Below, piece by piece: positions 1-9,552 of a DNA stretch of 64,000 nucleotides. Numbering within the stretch: position 1 is the stretch's first letter; each line of letters starts with the position of its first letter. Position numbers and translations under genes: made by a program. The notes below the pieces were generated by a model, which ran no database searches, was not told the DNA's origin, and was given only the letters and a program-made list of their open reading frames with translations. The DNA is from Cyanobium sp. PCC 7001 (lineage in GTDB: Bacteria; Cyanobacteriota; Cyanobacteriia; PCC-6307; Cyanobiaceae): NCBI RefSeq assembly GCF_000155635.1, contig NZ_DS990556.1, forward strand, positions 923,051 to 987,050, given 5' to 3'.

Positions 1-1248
1 GCGGCCGAAACCTTCTATCAACTGGTGCGCCAGCTCCTCAAAGACCAGCTGCCCGCCCCGGGCACACCGGCACCCTCGCCCACGCGCTGGCGGGAGGAAG
101 GGCGGAGGCCCCGGGTCAACCTGCTGGGGCCCAGTCTGCTGGGCTTCCGCTGCCGCGACGACGTGCGCGAGGTGAGCCGGCTGCTGGGCGCCGAGGGCAT
201 CGACGTGAGCGTGGTGGCGCCCCTCGAGGCCCGCCCGGGCGAACTGCTCCGCATCCCGACGGCCGACGCCAACGTGTGCCTCTACCCCGAGGTGGCCGGG
301 CCGGTGTGCAGCTGGCTGGAGCGGCGCTTCGGCCAGCCCGTGGTGCGCACGGTGCCGATCGGCGTGGGCGCCACCCGGGCCTTCCTGGCCGAGCTGCGCC
401 AGGTGCTGGGCATGGATGAACCCGTGGATACGGGCGAACAGGCCGGCACACAGCCGCTGCAGGGCGGGCACGAGCTCCGCAGCCGCCTGCCCTGGTATTC
501 CCGATCGGTGGACTCCACCTACCTCACCGGCAAGCGGGTGTTCATCTTCGCCGACGCCACCCACGCCATCGCCGCCGCCCGGGTGGCCAGCCAGGAGCTG
601 GGTTTCCAGGTGGTGGGCCTGGGCAGCTACAGCCGCGAGCTGGCCCGCGAGGTGCGGGCCGCCGCGCGGGAGCTGGGCCTCGAGGCCCTGATCACCGACG
701 ACTACCTCCAGGTGGAGCGGGCCATGGCCGAGGCCATGCCCGAGCTGGTGCTCGGCACCCAGATGGAACGCCACAGCGCCAAACGGCTGGGCATCCCCTG
801 CGCCGTGATCAGCGCGCCGCTGCACGTGCAGGACGTGCCGGCCCGCCATGCCCCCCAGATGGGCTGGGAGGGTGCCAACGAGCTCTTCGACAGCTGGGTG
901 CACCCGCTGATGATGGGCCTGGAGGAACACCTGATCGGCATGTTCCGCCACGACTTCGAATTCGTGGAGGGCCACCGCAGCCACCTGGGCGGCAGCCCGC
1001 CTGGAGGCAGCGCGCCGGTGGGAAGCCAGCCGGCCGAGGTGGCCGACTCACCCCAGGAGGAGCCAGCGGCGCCGGGCTCGACCACGGGTCCCAGCTGGGA
1101 TCCGAGCGGCGAGGCGGAGCTGGCGAAGATTCCTTTCTTCGTGCGGGGCAAGGTGCGGCGCAACACCGAGACCTACGCCCGTGAGCATGGCCTCGCCCGG
1201 ATCGACAGCGAGGCCCTCTACGCCGCCAAGGCCCACTTCTCGGCCTGA
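1..1248 (+). CDS. chlB: Light-independent protochlorophyllide reductase subunit B (5' partial)
   Basis: The reading frame is open at the left edge, so about 110 N-terminal residues of a roughly 525-residue protein are missing. ChlB pairs with ChlN to form the catalytic tetramer that reduces protochlorophyllide in the dark. Visible signatures include [20 protein letters not shown] and [19 protein letters not shown] in the nitrogenase-like core. The C-terminal small domain ([17 protein letters not shown]) is typical of ChlB/BchB. A Pro/Ser/Gly-rich linker (about bases 985-1095) separates the two domains. chlL follows 99 nt downstream on the same strand, which fits a chlN-chlB-chlL cluster, although chlN is outside the window. 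Confidence 0.96.
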   Translation, partial: AAETFYQLVRQLLKDQLPAPGTPAPSPTRWREEGRRPRVNLLGPSLLGFRCRDDVREVSRLLGAEGIDVSVVAPLEARPGELLRIPTADANVCLYPEVAGPVCSWLERRFGQPVVRTVPIGVGATRAFLAELRQVLGMDEPVDTGEQAGTQPLQGGHELRSRLPWYSRSVDSTYLTGKRVFIFADATHAIAAARVASQELGFQVVGLGSYSRELAREVRAAARELGLEALITDDYLQVERAMAEAMPELVLGTQMERHSAKRLGIPCAVISAPLHVQDVPARHAPQMGWEGANELFDSWVHPLMMGLEEHLIGMFRHDFEFVEGHRSHLGGSPPGGSAPVGSQPAEVADSPQEEPAAPGSTTGPSWDPSGEAELAKIPFFVRGKVRRNTETYAREHGLARIDSEALYAAKAHFSA

Positions 1249-2232
<984 letters not shown>

Positions 2233-2269
2233 GGCCTTCGGCCGGTACGTTCTCCAGTCCGTCCAGGCG

Positions 2270-3916
2270 ATGGGTCCCAACAATCCCTCCCAGGACCCCT
2301 CTCAGGACCACTCCCAGGAGTGCTCCCCTGATCTGCCGGAGCTGATTCAGGCCCTGCTCCGGCCGCAGGCCTATCCCCATCCGGTGAGCCGATTCCAGCT
2401 GCTGCAGACCCACATCTCCTGGGTGGTGCTCACCGGCAGCCTCGCCTACAAGATCAAGAAGCCGGTGAACTTCGGCTTCGTGGACTTCAGCACCCTGGAA
2501 CGGCGCCGGCGCTGCTGCCATGAGGAGGTGCGGCTCAACCGGCGGCTCAACCCGCGGCTCTACCGCGGCGTGGTGGCGATCGGTGGCAGCCCGGCCCAAC
2601 CCCGTATCGCCGAGGCCACGGATGAGCCGGCGGCCAGCAGCGGGCAAGCCCGGGAGTATGCGGTGCGGATGGAGCAGTTCCCCCAGGAGGCCCTGCTGCC
2701 GGCCGTGCTGGAGCGGGGCAAGGTGAGCGGCCGCCACATCGACCGGCTGGCGGATGCGCTGGCCCGCTTCCATGGCCAGGCCGCCCAGGCCGAGCGGGAT
2801 GGCCCCTATGGCACCCCCAAGGCCGTGCTGGAGCCGGTGCTGGCCAACGTCACCAGCCTGCGGCGCCACGCCGATCCCGGGCTGGCTCCGCGGCTCGAGC
2901 GGCTCCAGGCCTGGATCCAGCGCACCGATCGCCAGCTGCGGAGCCGCTTCGCCGCCCGGCTGGCCAGCGGCCGGATCCGGGAATGCCACGGCGATCTCCA
3001 TCTCGGCAACCTGCTGCTGCGCCGCGAGGCCATCGAGGTGTTCGACTGCCTGGAGTTCAACCCCGGGCTGCGCTGGATCGATCCGATCAGCGACATCGCC
3101 TTTCTGGTGATGGACCTGCAGGAGCACGGAGAGCAGGCCCTGGGCTCCCGGCTGCTCAACCGCTGGCTGGAGCAGAGCGGCGACTACCGCGGGCTGGAGC
3201 TCTGGGCCTGGTACGTGAGCTACCGGGCCCTGGTGCGGGCCAAGGTGGCGGCCCTGGCCGCTGACCAGGTCAGCGTGGAGCGCTACATCCGCCTGGCGGA
3301 GCGCACCGCCGAGCCCCGCCCCCAGGGTCTGGTGCTGTGCCACGGGCTGTCCGGCTCCGGCAAGTCGCACCACAGCGGCAGGCTGCTGGAGCAGCTCGGT
3401 GCCATCCGCCTGCGCTCGGATGTGGAACGCAAGCGGCTGTTCGGCCTCTGGGGCGTGGCCAGAGCGGATCGCGATGGGCCGCCGCCCCGCCAGGGGGACC
3501 CCTATGCAGCCGCGGTGGGGGAGGAGCTGTTCTCCCGGGTGCTGCCGGAACTGGCCGAAACGCTGCTGCGGGCCGGCCAGACCGTAATCGTGGATGCCAC
3601 CTTCCTGCAACGCCGGAACCGCCAGGCCATGGCCGCCGTGGCCGCCAGGGCGGGGGTACCGCTGGTGATCGTCAGCTGCGAGGCGCCCAAGGCCCTGCTC
3701 GAGCAGCGGCTGCGGCAACGGCAGCGCCAGGGGGAGGACCCCTCCGATGCCGATCTGGCCGTGCTGCGGCAGCAGGAGCGCGATCACGAGCCCCTCACCG
3801 CCGAGGAACAACGCCACAACCTCACCATCGGCCCCTCCAGCACCGGAGTGGCCGATGCCGTGCGGGAGCGGCTGCGGCCCCGCTCCCCCGGGTCGTTCGA
3901 CACGGGCATGGCCTAG
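2270..3916 (+). CDS. Fusion of APH-like kinase and P-loop kinase domains (COG2187-COG0645 type)
   Basis: The product is 548 residues. The N-terminal half is an aminoglycoside-phosphotransferase-like fold: KIKKPVNFGFVDFSTLERR resembles its nucleotide-binding region, and ECHGDLHLGNLLL is the catalytic HGDLHxGN loop followed by the FDCLEFN metal-binding segment. The C-terminal third is a separate P-loop kinase with the Walker A GLSGSGKS. This two-kinase architecture is widespread in bacteria, but its substrate is not known to me; resistance should not be assumed. The stop overlaps the end of the convergent DUF389 gene by 4 nt. Confidence 0.85.
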   Translation: MGPNNPSQDPSQDHSQECSPDLPELIQALLRPQAYPHPVSRFQLLQTHISWVVLTGSLAYKIKKPVNFGFVDFSTLERRRRCCHEEVRLNRRLNPRLYRGVVAIGGSPAQPRIAEATDEPAASSGQAREYAVRMEQFPQEALLPAVLERGKVSGRHIDRLADALARFHGQAAQAERDGPYGTPKAVLEPVLANVTSLRRHADPGLAPRLERLQAWIQRTDRQLRSRFAARLASGRIRECHGDLHLGNLLLRREAIEVFDCLEFNPGLRWIDPISDIAFLVMDLQEHGEQALGSRLLNRWLEQSGDYRGLELWAWYVSYRALVRAKVAALAADQVSVERYIRLAERTAEPRPQGLVLCHGLSGSGKSHHSGRLLEQLGAIRLRSDVERKRLFGLWGVARADRDGPPPRQGDPYAAAVGEELFSRVLPELAETLLRAGQTVIVDATFLQRRNRQAMAAVAARAGVPLVIVSCEAPKALLEQRLRQRQRQGEDPSDADLAVLRQQERDHEPLTAEEQRHNLTIGPSSTGVADAVRERLRPRSPGSFDTGMA

Positions 3917-5097
3917 TCCGCCCGAGGGGGTTGGGGCTCCGGAGTTTCCTTGGCGGAAGGGGCCGGCTTCGGCGTCTGCTTGCGCACCTGGCCATCGGAT
4001 CCCATCGTGCCGGGTGCCTTGCCCTCGGGGAGGGGCGGAACGGAGGGCACGAACGGTGTGGCCTCCCTGGGGGCGAGGGTCTCCGGCGACACCACCACTG
4101 ACTCCGGGTTGGGCGGGGTCTCCGGGCCGATCACATCGATGGAGGTGCGCTGCACCAGCAGCCGGTAGCGGTAGGGCTGGCGGGAGTTGATGAAGTCCTG
4201 CACGTCCGCCACCTGCCGGGGAGTGGGCAGGTTGGGCTTGCTCACCCGCACCGAGGCCCGGATCAGGGGGGGGTTCTGGCCCCAGTCGATGCTGATCCCC
4301 ACCAGCTCGGCGTCCTGGCCCAGGGTGATGGTCTCCTTGCGCAGGCTCTCGGCGATGTCCTGCTCCACCCGATCCAGGGCCGCCTGGCGGCGGGCATTGG
4401 CCGTGAGTGCCAGGAAACTGGTGCTGAGCGGGATCAGCAGCAGACCGGTGAACAGCAGGCTGATGTAGCCGAGCTTGCTGGTGAACAGCTTCTGGCGCAG
4501 CTCCGGTCGGGCGATCCCCAGCATCACCAGGGCGCCGCTGAGGATGCCGAGCAGGTTGGCGGCGAACAGCAGGCCGGCCCCCCGCGCCATCTGCCACTCC
4601 CCGGCCGCGATCAGCAGGCCGAACACGCACACCGGCGGCACCAGCGCCACCGCGATCGCGGTGCCGGCCAACGAGCCGATCGCCTTCACCCGCACCTTGG
4701 CGTAGGTGGCGATCGCCCCGGCCACGATGGCGATCGCCAGATCCAGCACATTGGGCGCGGTACGTCCCAGCACCTCCGAGCCGAACACCGGCAGGGCCAC
4801 CACAGCACCCAGCAGCGCCGAGATCGCCACCGTGGTGAGCACGCCGATGCTGAGTGTGAGCAGGCCACGACCCACCAGGGGGAGGTTGCCCCGCAGGATC
4901 GCGAAGGCGGTGGCCCGCAACGGCAGGATCCACGGCGCGATCAGCATCGCTCCGATCACCACCGCCGTGCTGTTGGCGAGCAGCCCCAGGGTGGCGATCA
5001 GACCCGAAGCGGTGGTGAGCACCAGGTATTCCTGATCGAGCCGGGCGTCGGTCCGGAACTGCCGGTTCAGAACGCTGGTCGAGAGAACGGACGACAT
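3913..5097 (-). CDS. DUF389 (TIGR00341-type) membrane protein
   Basis: This 394-residue protein has several hydrophobic segments. It carries the family signature: GLLANSTAVVIGAMLIAPW near the N-terminus, then LGRTAPNVLDLAIAIVAGA, and TAIAVALVPPVCVFGLL. The C-terminal 150 residues are hydrophilic and include a Pro-rich tail. The function of DUF389 is not established. The gene is convergent with the kinase fusion (4-nt overlap) and divergent from the ion-channel gene. Three GCGATCGC octamers occur within about 90 bp inside it (4652, 4709, 4730). Confidence 0.85.
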   Translation of the reverse strand: MSSVLSTSVLNRQFRTDARLDQEYLVLTTASGLIATLGLLANSTAVVIGAMLIAPWILPLRATAFAILRGNLPLVGRGLLTLSIGVLTTVAISALLGAVVALPVFGSEVLGRTAPNVLDLAIAIVAGAIATYAKVRVKAIGSLAGTAIAVALVPPVCVFGLLIAAGEWQMARGAGLLFAANLLGILSGALVMLGIARPELRQKLFTSKLGYISLLFTGLLLIPLSTSFLALTANARRQAALDRVEQDIAESLRKETITLGQDAELVGISIDWGQNPPLIRASVRVSKPNLPTPRQVADVQDFINSRQPYRYRLLVQRTSIDVIGPETPPNPESVVVSPETLAPREATPFVPSVPPLPEGKAPGTMGSDGQVRKQTPKPAPSAKETPEPQPPRAD

Positions 5098-5203
5098 CAG
5101 GGCGCGCAGCCGGCAGGGAGTCCCTGTACTGGATCATCGTTCAGATCAGACGATGTTCAGCCATGCGGTGTGCTGGAGAGTGGCAGCTGATCGCCCGGCC
5201 GCG

Positions 5204-6004
5204 ATGACCCGCCATCGCCTCCGCAGACTCCACCGCACCTACAAGGTGCTGCTGGCGGCCTGCCTGCTGTTGCTGGCCTGCTTCACCCTGCCGCCTCCCT
5301 GGTACGGGATCTCCAGCGTGGGGTACCTGCTGCTGGGGCTGGTGATGGTGCGGGGCCTGGGCGATCCCGTGGATCAGCTGCAGTTCGGCACCGTGCCCCG
5401 CCGGCTGTTCAAGCTGCTCGGCTGGGGCACGGTGATCATGGGACTGATCTGGTTCCTCACCCCGCTGCAGCTGCGCCACTCCGGCGTGCCCGTGCTGATT
5501 CTCTGGGCCCTGTTCAGCAACTGGAGCGCGATCCGGCTGATCCGGGGCCTGGCCCAGGAACGGCAGGTGAGCATGGATGTGCTGAGGGGCTCCCTGGCGG
5601 GCTACCTGATGCTGGGACTGGCCGGTGGACTGATCTGCGCCGCCCTCGAGACCACCAACCCGGGCAGCTTCAGCAACGTGGACTTCGCCGGCTCCATCCC
5701 CGCCACCGAGGCCGAGGTGTACCCGGTGTGGAGCCTGAATTTCGTGCGGCTCAACTATTTCTCGTTCGTGAGTCTCACCACGGCGGGCTATGGCGACATC
5801 ACCCCGCTCACGCCGATGGCGCAGATGGTGAGCGTGGGCCTGGCCGTGGTGGGCACCTTCTACATCGCGGCCGTGATGGGCCTGCTGATCAGCCGCCTCT
5901 CCACCGTCCAGCAGCAGGGCCAGCCCCAGCCGAGCGACAGGCCTTCCCAATCCGCTCCAGGGCGGCACACGGAGCCAGGGACAACGACAGAGAGAGAGTC
6001 CTAG
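5204..6004 (+). CDS. Potassium-channel-like two-helix ion channel
   Basis: The protein has about 266 residues from the chosen ATG; an ATG at 5153 would add 17 residues that do not look conserved. Four or more hydrophobic segments are visible. The pore loop reads FVSLTTAGYGDITPLT and is followed by the inner helix GTFYIAAVMGLLISRL. This matches the pore-helix/filter/inner-helix pattern of tetrameric cation channels, except that the usual TVGYGD filter is TAGYGD. Ion selectivity is therefore inferred. The C-terminal tail is short and hydrophilic. The stop overlaps the convergent RND gene. Confidence 0.75.
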   Translation: MTRHRLRRLHRTYKVLLAACLLLLACFTLPPPWYGISSVGYLLLGLVMVRGLGDPVDQLQFGTVPRRLFKLLGWGTVIMGLIWFLTPLQLRHSGVPVLILWALFSNWSAIRLIRGLAQERQVSMDVLRGSLAGYLMLGLAGGLICAALETTNPGSFSNVDFAGSIPATEAEVYPVWSLNFVRLNYFSFVSLTTAGYGDITPLTPMAQMVSVGLAVVGTFYIAAVMGLLISRLSTVQQQGQPQPSDRPSQSAPGRHTEPGTTTERES

Positions 6005-9000
6005 AAGGCTTCGGAGCCCCTCTCCTGGGCTCCTCGGGACCGCTGACGGCCCAGCTCCCAGCCCTTCACGATCCGGTAGATCACCGGCACCACGAACAGG
6101 CTCAGCACCGTGGCCACGAGCAGGCCTGCGAACACCACCGTGCCGATGCTGGTGCGGCTGGCGGCACCGGCACCGCTGGCGAACAGCAGCGGCATGAAGC
6201 CGGCCAGCGAGGAGATGGCCGTGAGCAGGATGGGGCGCAGACGGGCCACGGCAGCGCCATGGATGGCCTGCTCGAGGGGCATCCCAGCCGCCAGGCGCTG
6301 GTTGGCGAACTCCACGATCAGGATGCCGTTCTTGGCCGCCAGGCTCACCAGCACCAGCAGGCCCATGCGGCCGTACACGTCCAGGGGCAGATCCCGGATC
6401 GCCAGTCCGGCGATGCCGCCCAGCAGACCCAGGGGCACCGTGACCAGGATGATCATCGGGTCGATGAAGTTCTCGTAGAGGCCCGCCAGCACCAGCACCA
6501 TCACCACCACCGCCAGCAGGAACACCTGCTCGTTGGCGCCACCGGCGCGGGCCTCCTCCCGGGCCAGACCTGCCCACTCCAGGTCGGTGGCGGAACTGCC
6601 GAGCTCCCGACGCACCTCCTGCAGCCGGTCCATGGCCTGGCCCGTGCTCACCCCCATCAGGGGCTGGGCCCGGATGCCGATCGATCGCACCAGGCGGGTG
6701 TGGTTGATCACCGTGGGGCCCGTGTCCTGCACCACCCGCACCACCTCGGCCAGGGGGATGAGGGTGTCGTCCCGCCCACGCACCTGCAGCGCCAGCACGT
6801 CCTGCACGTTGCGGCGTTCGGCCCCCTCCAGCTGCACGATCACCCGGCGCACCCGGTCCCCCTCGAAGCTGTCGTTCACGTAGTCGCTGCCGAAGCTGGC
6901 CCCCAGCACCTCCACCAGCTCCTCCAGATCCACCCCGAGGGAGCCCAGCTTGAGGCGGTCGGGCTCGAGCCGCACCAGCGGCGCGTTCGCCACGAAGCGG
7001 GTGTTCACCCGCTCGAAGGCACCGGTGGCCTGGGCGGCCTCAATGAAGCTCTGGGCCACCTGCTCGAACTCGGTGAGGCTCAGCCGGCCGCCACTGGTGT
7101 CGAGCAGTTCGAACTCGATGCCGCCCTCGCTGCCGAAACCGCGCACCGTGGGTGCCTCGATCACCACCACCTGGGCATCACCGATGCTGGCGGCCAGCCG
7201 GCCGTTCAGCCGGGCGGCCAGGGCGGCGGGGGTCTGATCGCTGCCCTGCCGCTCATCGACCGGCTTGAGGCGCAGAAAGAAAATGCCCTTGTTGGGGCCG
7301 CTGTCGCCGAAGGAGCGGCCGGCGTAGAAGTTGCCCGTCACCACCAGGGGTTCCTCGGCGATCACCTGGCGCACGCGCTCCATCACGGCCTGGGTGCGCG
7401 CCAGGGCCATCCCGTCGGGCAGCACCACCACGCCCCGCAGCTGGCTGCCGTCCTCCTGGGGAATGAAGGCCTTGGGCCGCTGCTGGTAGGCCGCGGCCGT
7501 GAGCAGCAGACCCACCAGCAGCAGCGCCACGATGCGGCGGCGCCAGCCCAGGGCCCGGGTGAGCCAGCGGTCGTAGGGCCCTTCCAGGGACTCGAGGGCC
7601 CGCCTGGGGGGATCGATCCAGCGCAGCAGCCAGGCCGGCTCGCCGCCGCCGCCCGCCGGCAGCAGCCGGCTGGCGGCCACGGGCGTGAAGGTGAGGGCAT
7701 TGAAGGTGGAGAACACGATCGTGGCTCCGATCGTGAGGCCGATCGGGGCGTAGAGGCGTCCGGTGCTGCCGCCCAGGGTGAGCACCGGCAGGAACACGGC
7801 GATCAGCACCAGGGAGGTGGCCACCACGGCTCCGCCCAGCTCCGCCATGGCCTCGCGCGCCGCCAGCAGGGGGGGGTGGCCCTGCTCGATCCGGCGGCCG
7901 ATGTCCTCGCTCACCACGATGGCGTCATCCACCACCAGGCCGGTGGCCAGCACCATGCCGAACAGGGTGAGGGTGTTGATCGAGCTGTCGGTGAGCCGCA
8001 GCACCGTGAGCGATCCAACCAGGGCCACCGGCACCACCAGGGCGGAGAGGAGGGCCAGGCGGCTGTTGCCGAGGCCGAGCAGCAGCGCCAGGAACACCAG
8101 CAGCACCGCATCCCGCAGGCTGGCCAGGGTGCGGTCGATGTTCTGACGCACCGTCTCGGCCTCATCGATGATCACCTGGAACTCCACCCCGGGAGGCAGG
8201 TTCGGGGTGATCTCGTCGAGGGCGGTGCTGATGCCACGGCTCACGTCGAGGGCATTGCTGCCATCCCGCTGGAAGATGCCCATCGCCACGGTGGCCTTGC
8301 CCTGCAGGTTGGTGGCGATGGCGTCGTAGTTCTCGCTGCCGAGGGTCACGCGGCCCACGTCACGCAGCAGGGTCACCCCGCCCTCCGGCGTCGGCGCCAC
8401 CACCAGCTGCTCGAACTCCTGCACGCTGCGCAGGCGCCCCTCCATGCGCAGGGGCAGGGTGAGCATCTGATCGTCGGGGGCCGGGGCGTCGCCGGCCTGG
8501 CCCAGGGCCGCCAGCACGTTCTGCTCCTCGAGGGCATCCCGCACGTCGGTGATGGTGAGCCCCAGCTGGTTGAGCCGGGCGGGATCGAGCCAGAGCCGGA
8601 ACGCCAGGGGGCTGCCGCCGAACAGGCGCGCCTCCCCCACCCCCGACACCCGCTGCAGGCGGTCGATCACCACCTGCTCCACCCAGCCGCTCAGGAAGGT
8701 GTCGTCGTAGAGGTCACGGTCGGCGCTGAAGCTCAGCACCATCAGCAGGTCGTCGGAGCTGCGGCGCACCCGCACGCCGAAGCGGGCCACCTGGGGCGGC
8801 AGGCGGGGGTTCACCACCGCCGCCTCGTTCTGGGCGTTGATCTGGTTGATCTCCGGGTCGCCGCCCTCGAAGCTGAGGGTGATGCTGCTGCTGCCGGCCG
8901 AGCTGGTGGATCGCACCTGATCCAGGCGTTCCAGCCCGTTGAGCTGCTTCTCCAGCAGGGTGGTCACCCCCTGCTCCACCACTTCGGGGCTGGCGCCGGG

Positions 9001-9156
9001 ATAGCTGGTGCTCACCGTGACCCGGCCGGGCGCGATGGGGGGCAGGTTCTCGATCTGCAGGCCCGGCAGGCTCACAAAGCCCGCCAGCAGCACCAGCAGG
9101 CTGATCACCAGCGTGAGCACCGGCCGGCGCAGAAAGGGATCCGAGATCGATTTCAC
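6001..9156 (-). CDS. RND-family efflux permease
   Basis: A 1051-residue inner-membrane proton antiporter of the AcrB/MexB superfamily. It starts with the typical SISDPFLRRPVLTLVIS segment and first transmembrane helix, followed by the duplicated periplasmic pore and docking domains. TM4 contains TGLVVDDAIVVSEDI, whose paired aspartates form the proton relay. The last helices include SLAAKNGILIVEFANQR, which is common to RND pumps. No membrane-fusion protein or TolC gene is adjacent, so its partners must be encoded elsewhere. Substrate is unknown. Confidence 0.95.
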   Translation of the reverse strand: MKSISDPFLRRPVLTLVISLLVLLAGFVSLPGLQIENLPPIAPGRVTVSTSYPGASPEVVEQGVTTLLEKQLNGLERLDQVRSTSSAGSSSITLSFEGGDPEINQINAQNEAAVVNPRLPPQVARFGVRVRRSSDDLLMVLSFSADRDLYDDTFLSGWVEQVVIDRLQRVSGVGEARLFGGSPLAFRLWLDPARLNQLGLTITDVRDALEEQNVLAALGQAGDAPAPDDQMLTLPLRMEGRLRSVQEFEQLVVAPTPEGGVTLLRDVGRVTLGSENYDAIATNLQGKATVAMGIFQRDGSNALDVSRGISTALDEITPNLPPGVEFQVIIDEAETVRQNIDRTLASLRDAVLLVFLALLLGLGNSRLALLSALVVPVALVGSLTVLRLTDSSINTLTLFGMVLATGLVVDDAIVVSEDIGRRIEQGHPPLLAAREAMAELGGAVVATSLVLIAVFLPVLTLGGSTGRLYAPIGLTIGATIVFSTFNALTFTPVAASRLLPAGGGGEPAWLLRWIDPPRRALESLEGPYDRWLTRALGWRRRIVALLLVGLLLTAAAYQQRPKAFIPQEDGSQLRGVVVLPDGMALARTQAVMERVRQVIAEEPLVVTGNFYAGRSFGDSGPNKGIFFLRLKPVDERQGSDQTPAALAARLNGRLAASIGDAQVVVIEAPTVRGFGSEGGIEFELLDTSGGRLSLTEFEQVAQSFIEAAQATGAFERVNTRFVANAPLVRLEPDRLKLGSLGVDLEELVEVLGASFGSDYVNDSFEGDRVRRVIVQLEGAERRNVQDVLALQVRGRDDTLIPLAEVVRVVQDTGPTVINHTRLVRSIGIRAQPLMGVSTGQAMDRLQEVRRELGSSATDLEWAGLAREEARAGGANEQVFLLAVVVMVLVLAGLYENFIDPMIILVTVPLGLLGGIAGLAIRDLPLDVYGRMGLLVLVSLAAKNGILIVEFANQRLAAGMPLEQAIHGAAVARLRPILLTAISSLAGFMPLLFASGAGAASRTSIGTVVFAGLLVATVLSLFVVPVIYRIVKGWELGRQRSRGAQERGSEAF

Positions 9157-9257
9157 GCGGGGGATTCCTGCAGGGCGGCGCAGCTGGGATGGGCGCAGCC
9201 CGGGAGAGGCCGTCGCCGCGCCGTTCTAGGTGAAATCGGCTCCCGCCGAGAATGGAG

Positions 9258-9473
9258 CTAAGCCAGATCGCGCTTCAGCACCACGCAGAGGTAGTCCGGC
9301 GCCTTGTAGCGGCCCGGCAGGCAGATGTGGAGCTGGGCCAGGCGGCTCCAGCACACCGTGCGCTCGATCGCTGCCCGGCTGCGGCCCTCCTGGAGCAGGC
9401 GCCGCAGGGCCTTGCAGTACAGGGAGTAGTTCGCCTCCAGTTCCCCGATCGTGAGGCCGGTGCTGCTGCTCAT
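9258..9473 (-). CDS. DUF3136 small protein, copy 1
   Basis: This 71-residue protein contains LTIGELEANY, LYCKALRRLL, AIERTVCW and the C-terminal RYKAPDYL-LKRDL. It is clearly paralogous to the protein at 13967-14194, which has the same sequence of motifs. DUF3136 is a small cyanobacterial family of unknown function; the spaced Leu and Trp positions suggest a compact helical fold. It lies between the RND gene and the pyrF-pyrE fusion. Confidence 0.8.
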   Translation of the reverse strand: MSSSTGLTIGELEANYSLYCKALRRLLQEGRSRAAIERTVCWSRLAQLHICLPGRYKAPDYLCVVLKRDLA

Positions 9474-9552
9474 GGCGAGGGTGGCGCCCGGGAGGTTCAG
9501 GGGCGCACACTCACCCTAGGAGCCCATGGTCTGGCGCCTTCGGCGGGCGCCG

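Noticed and set aside
5728-9261. Long plus-strand frame opposite the RND gene
   Set aside because: His/Gln-rich antisense artefact of a conserved efflux gene.
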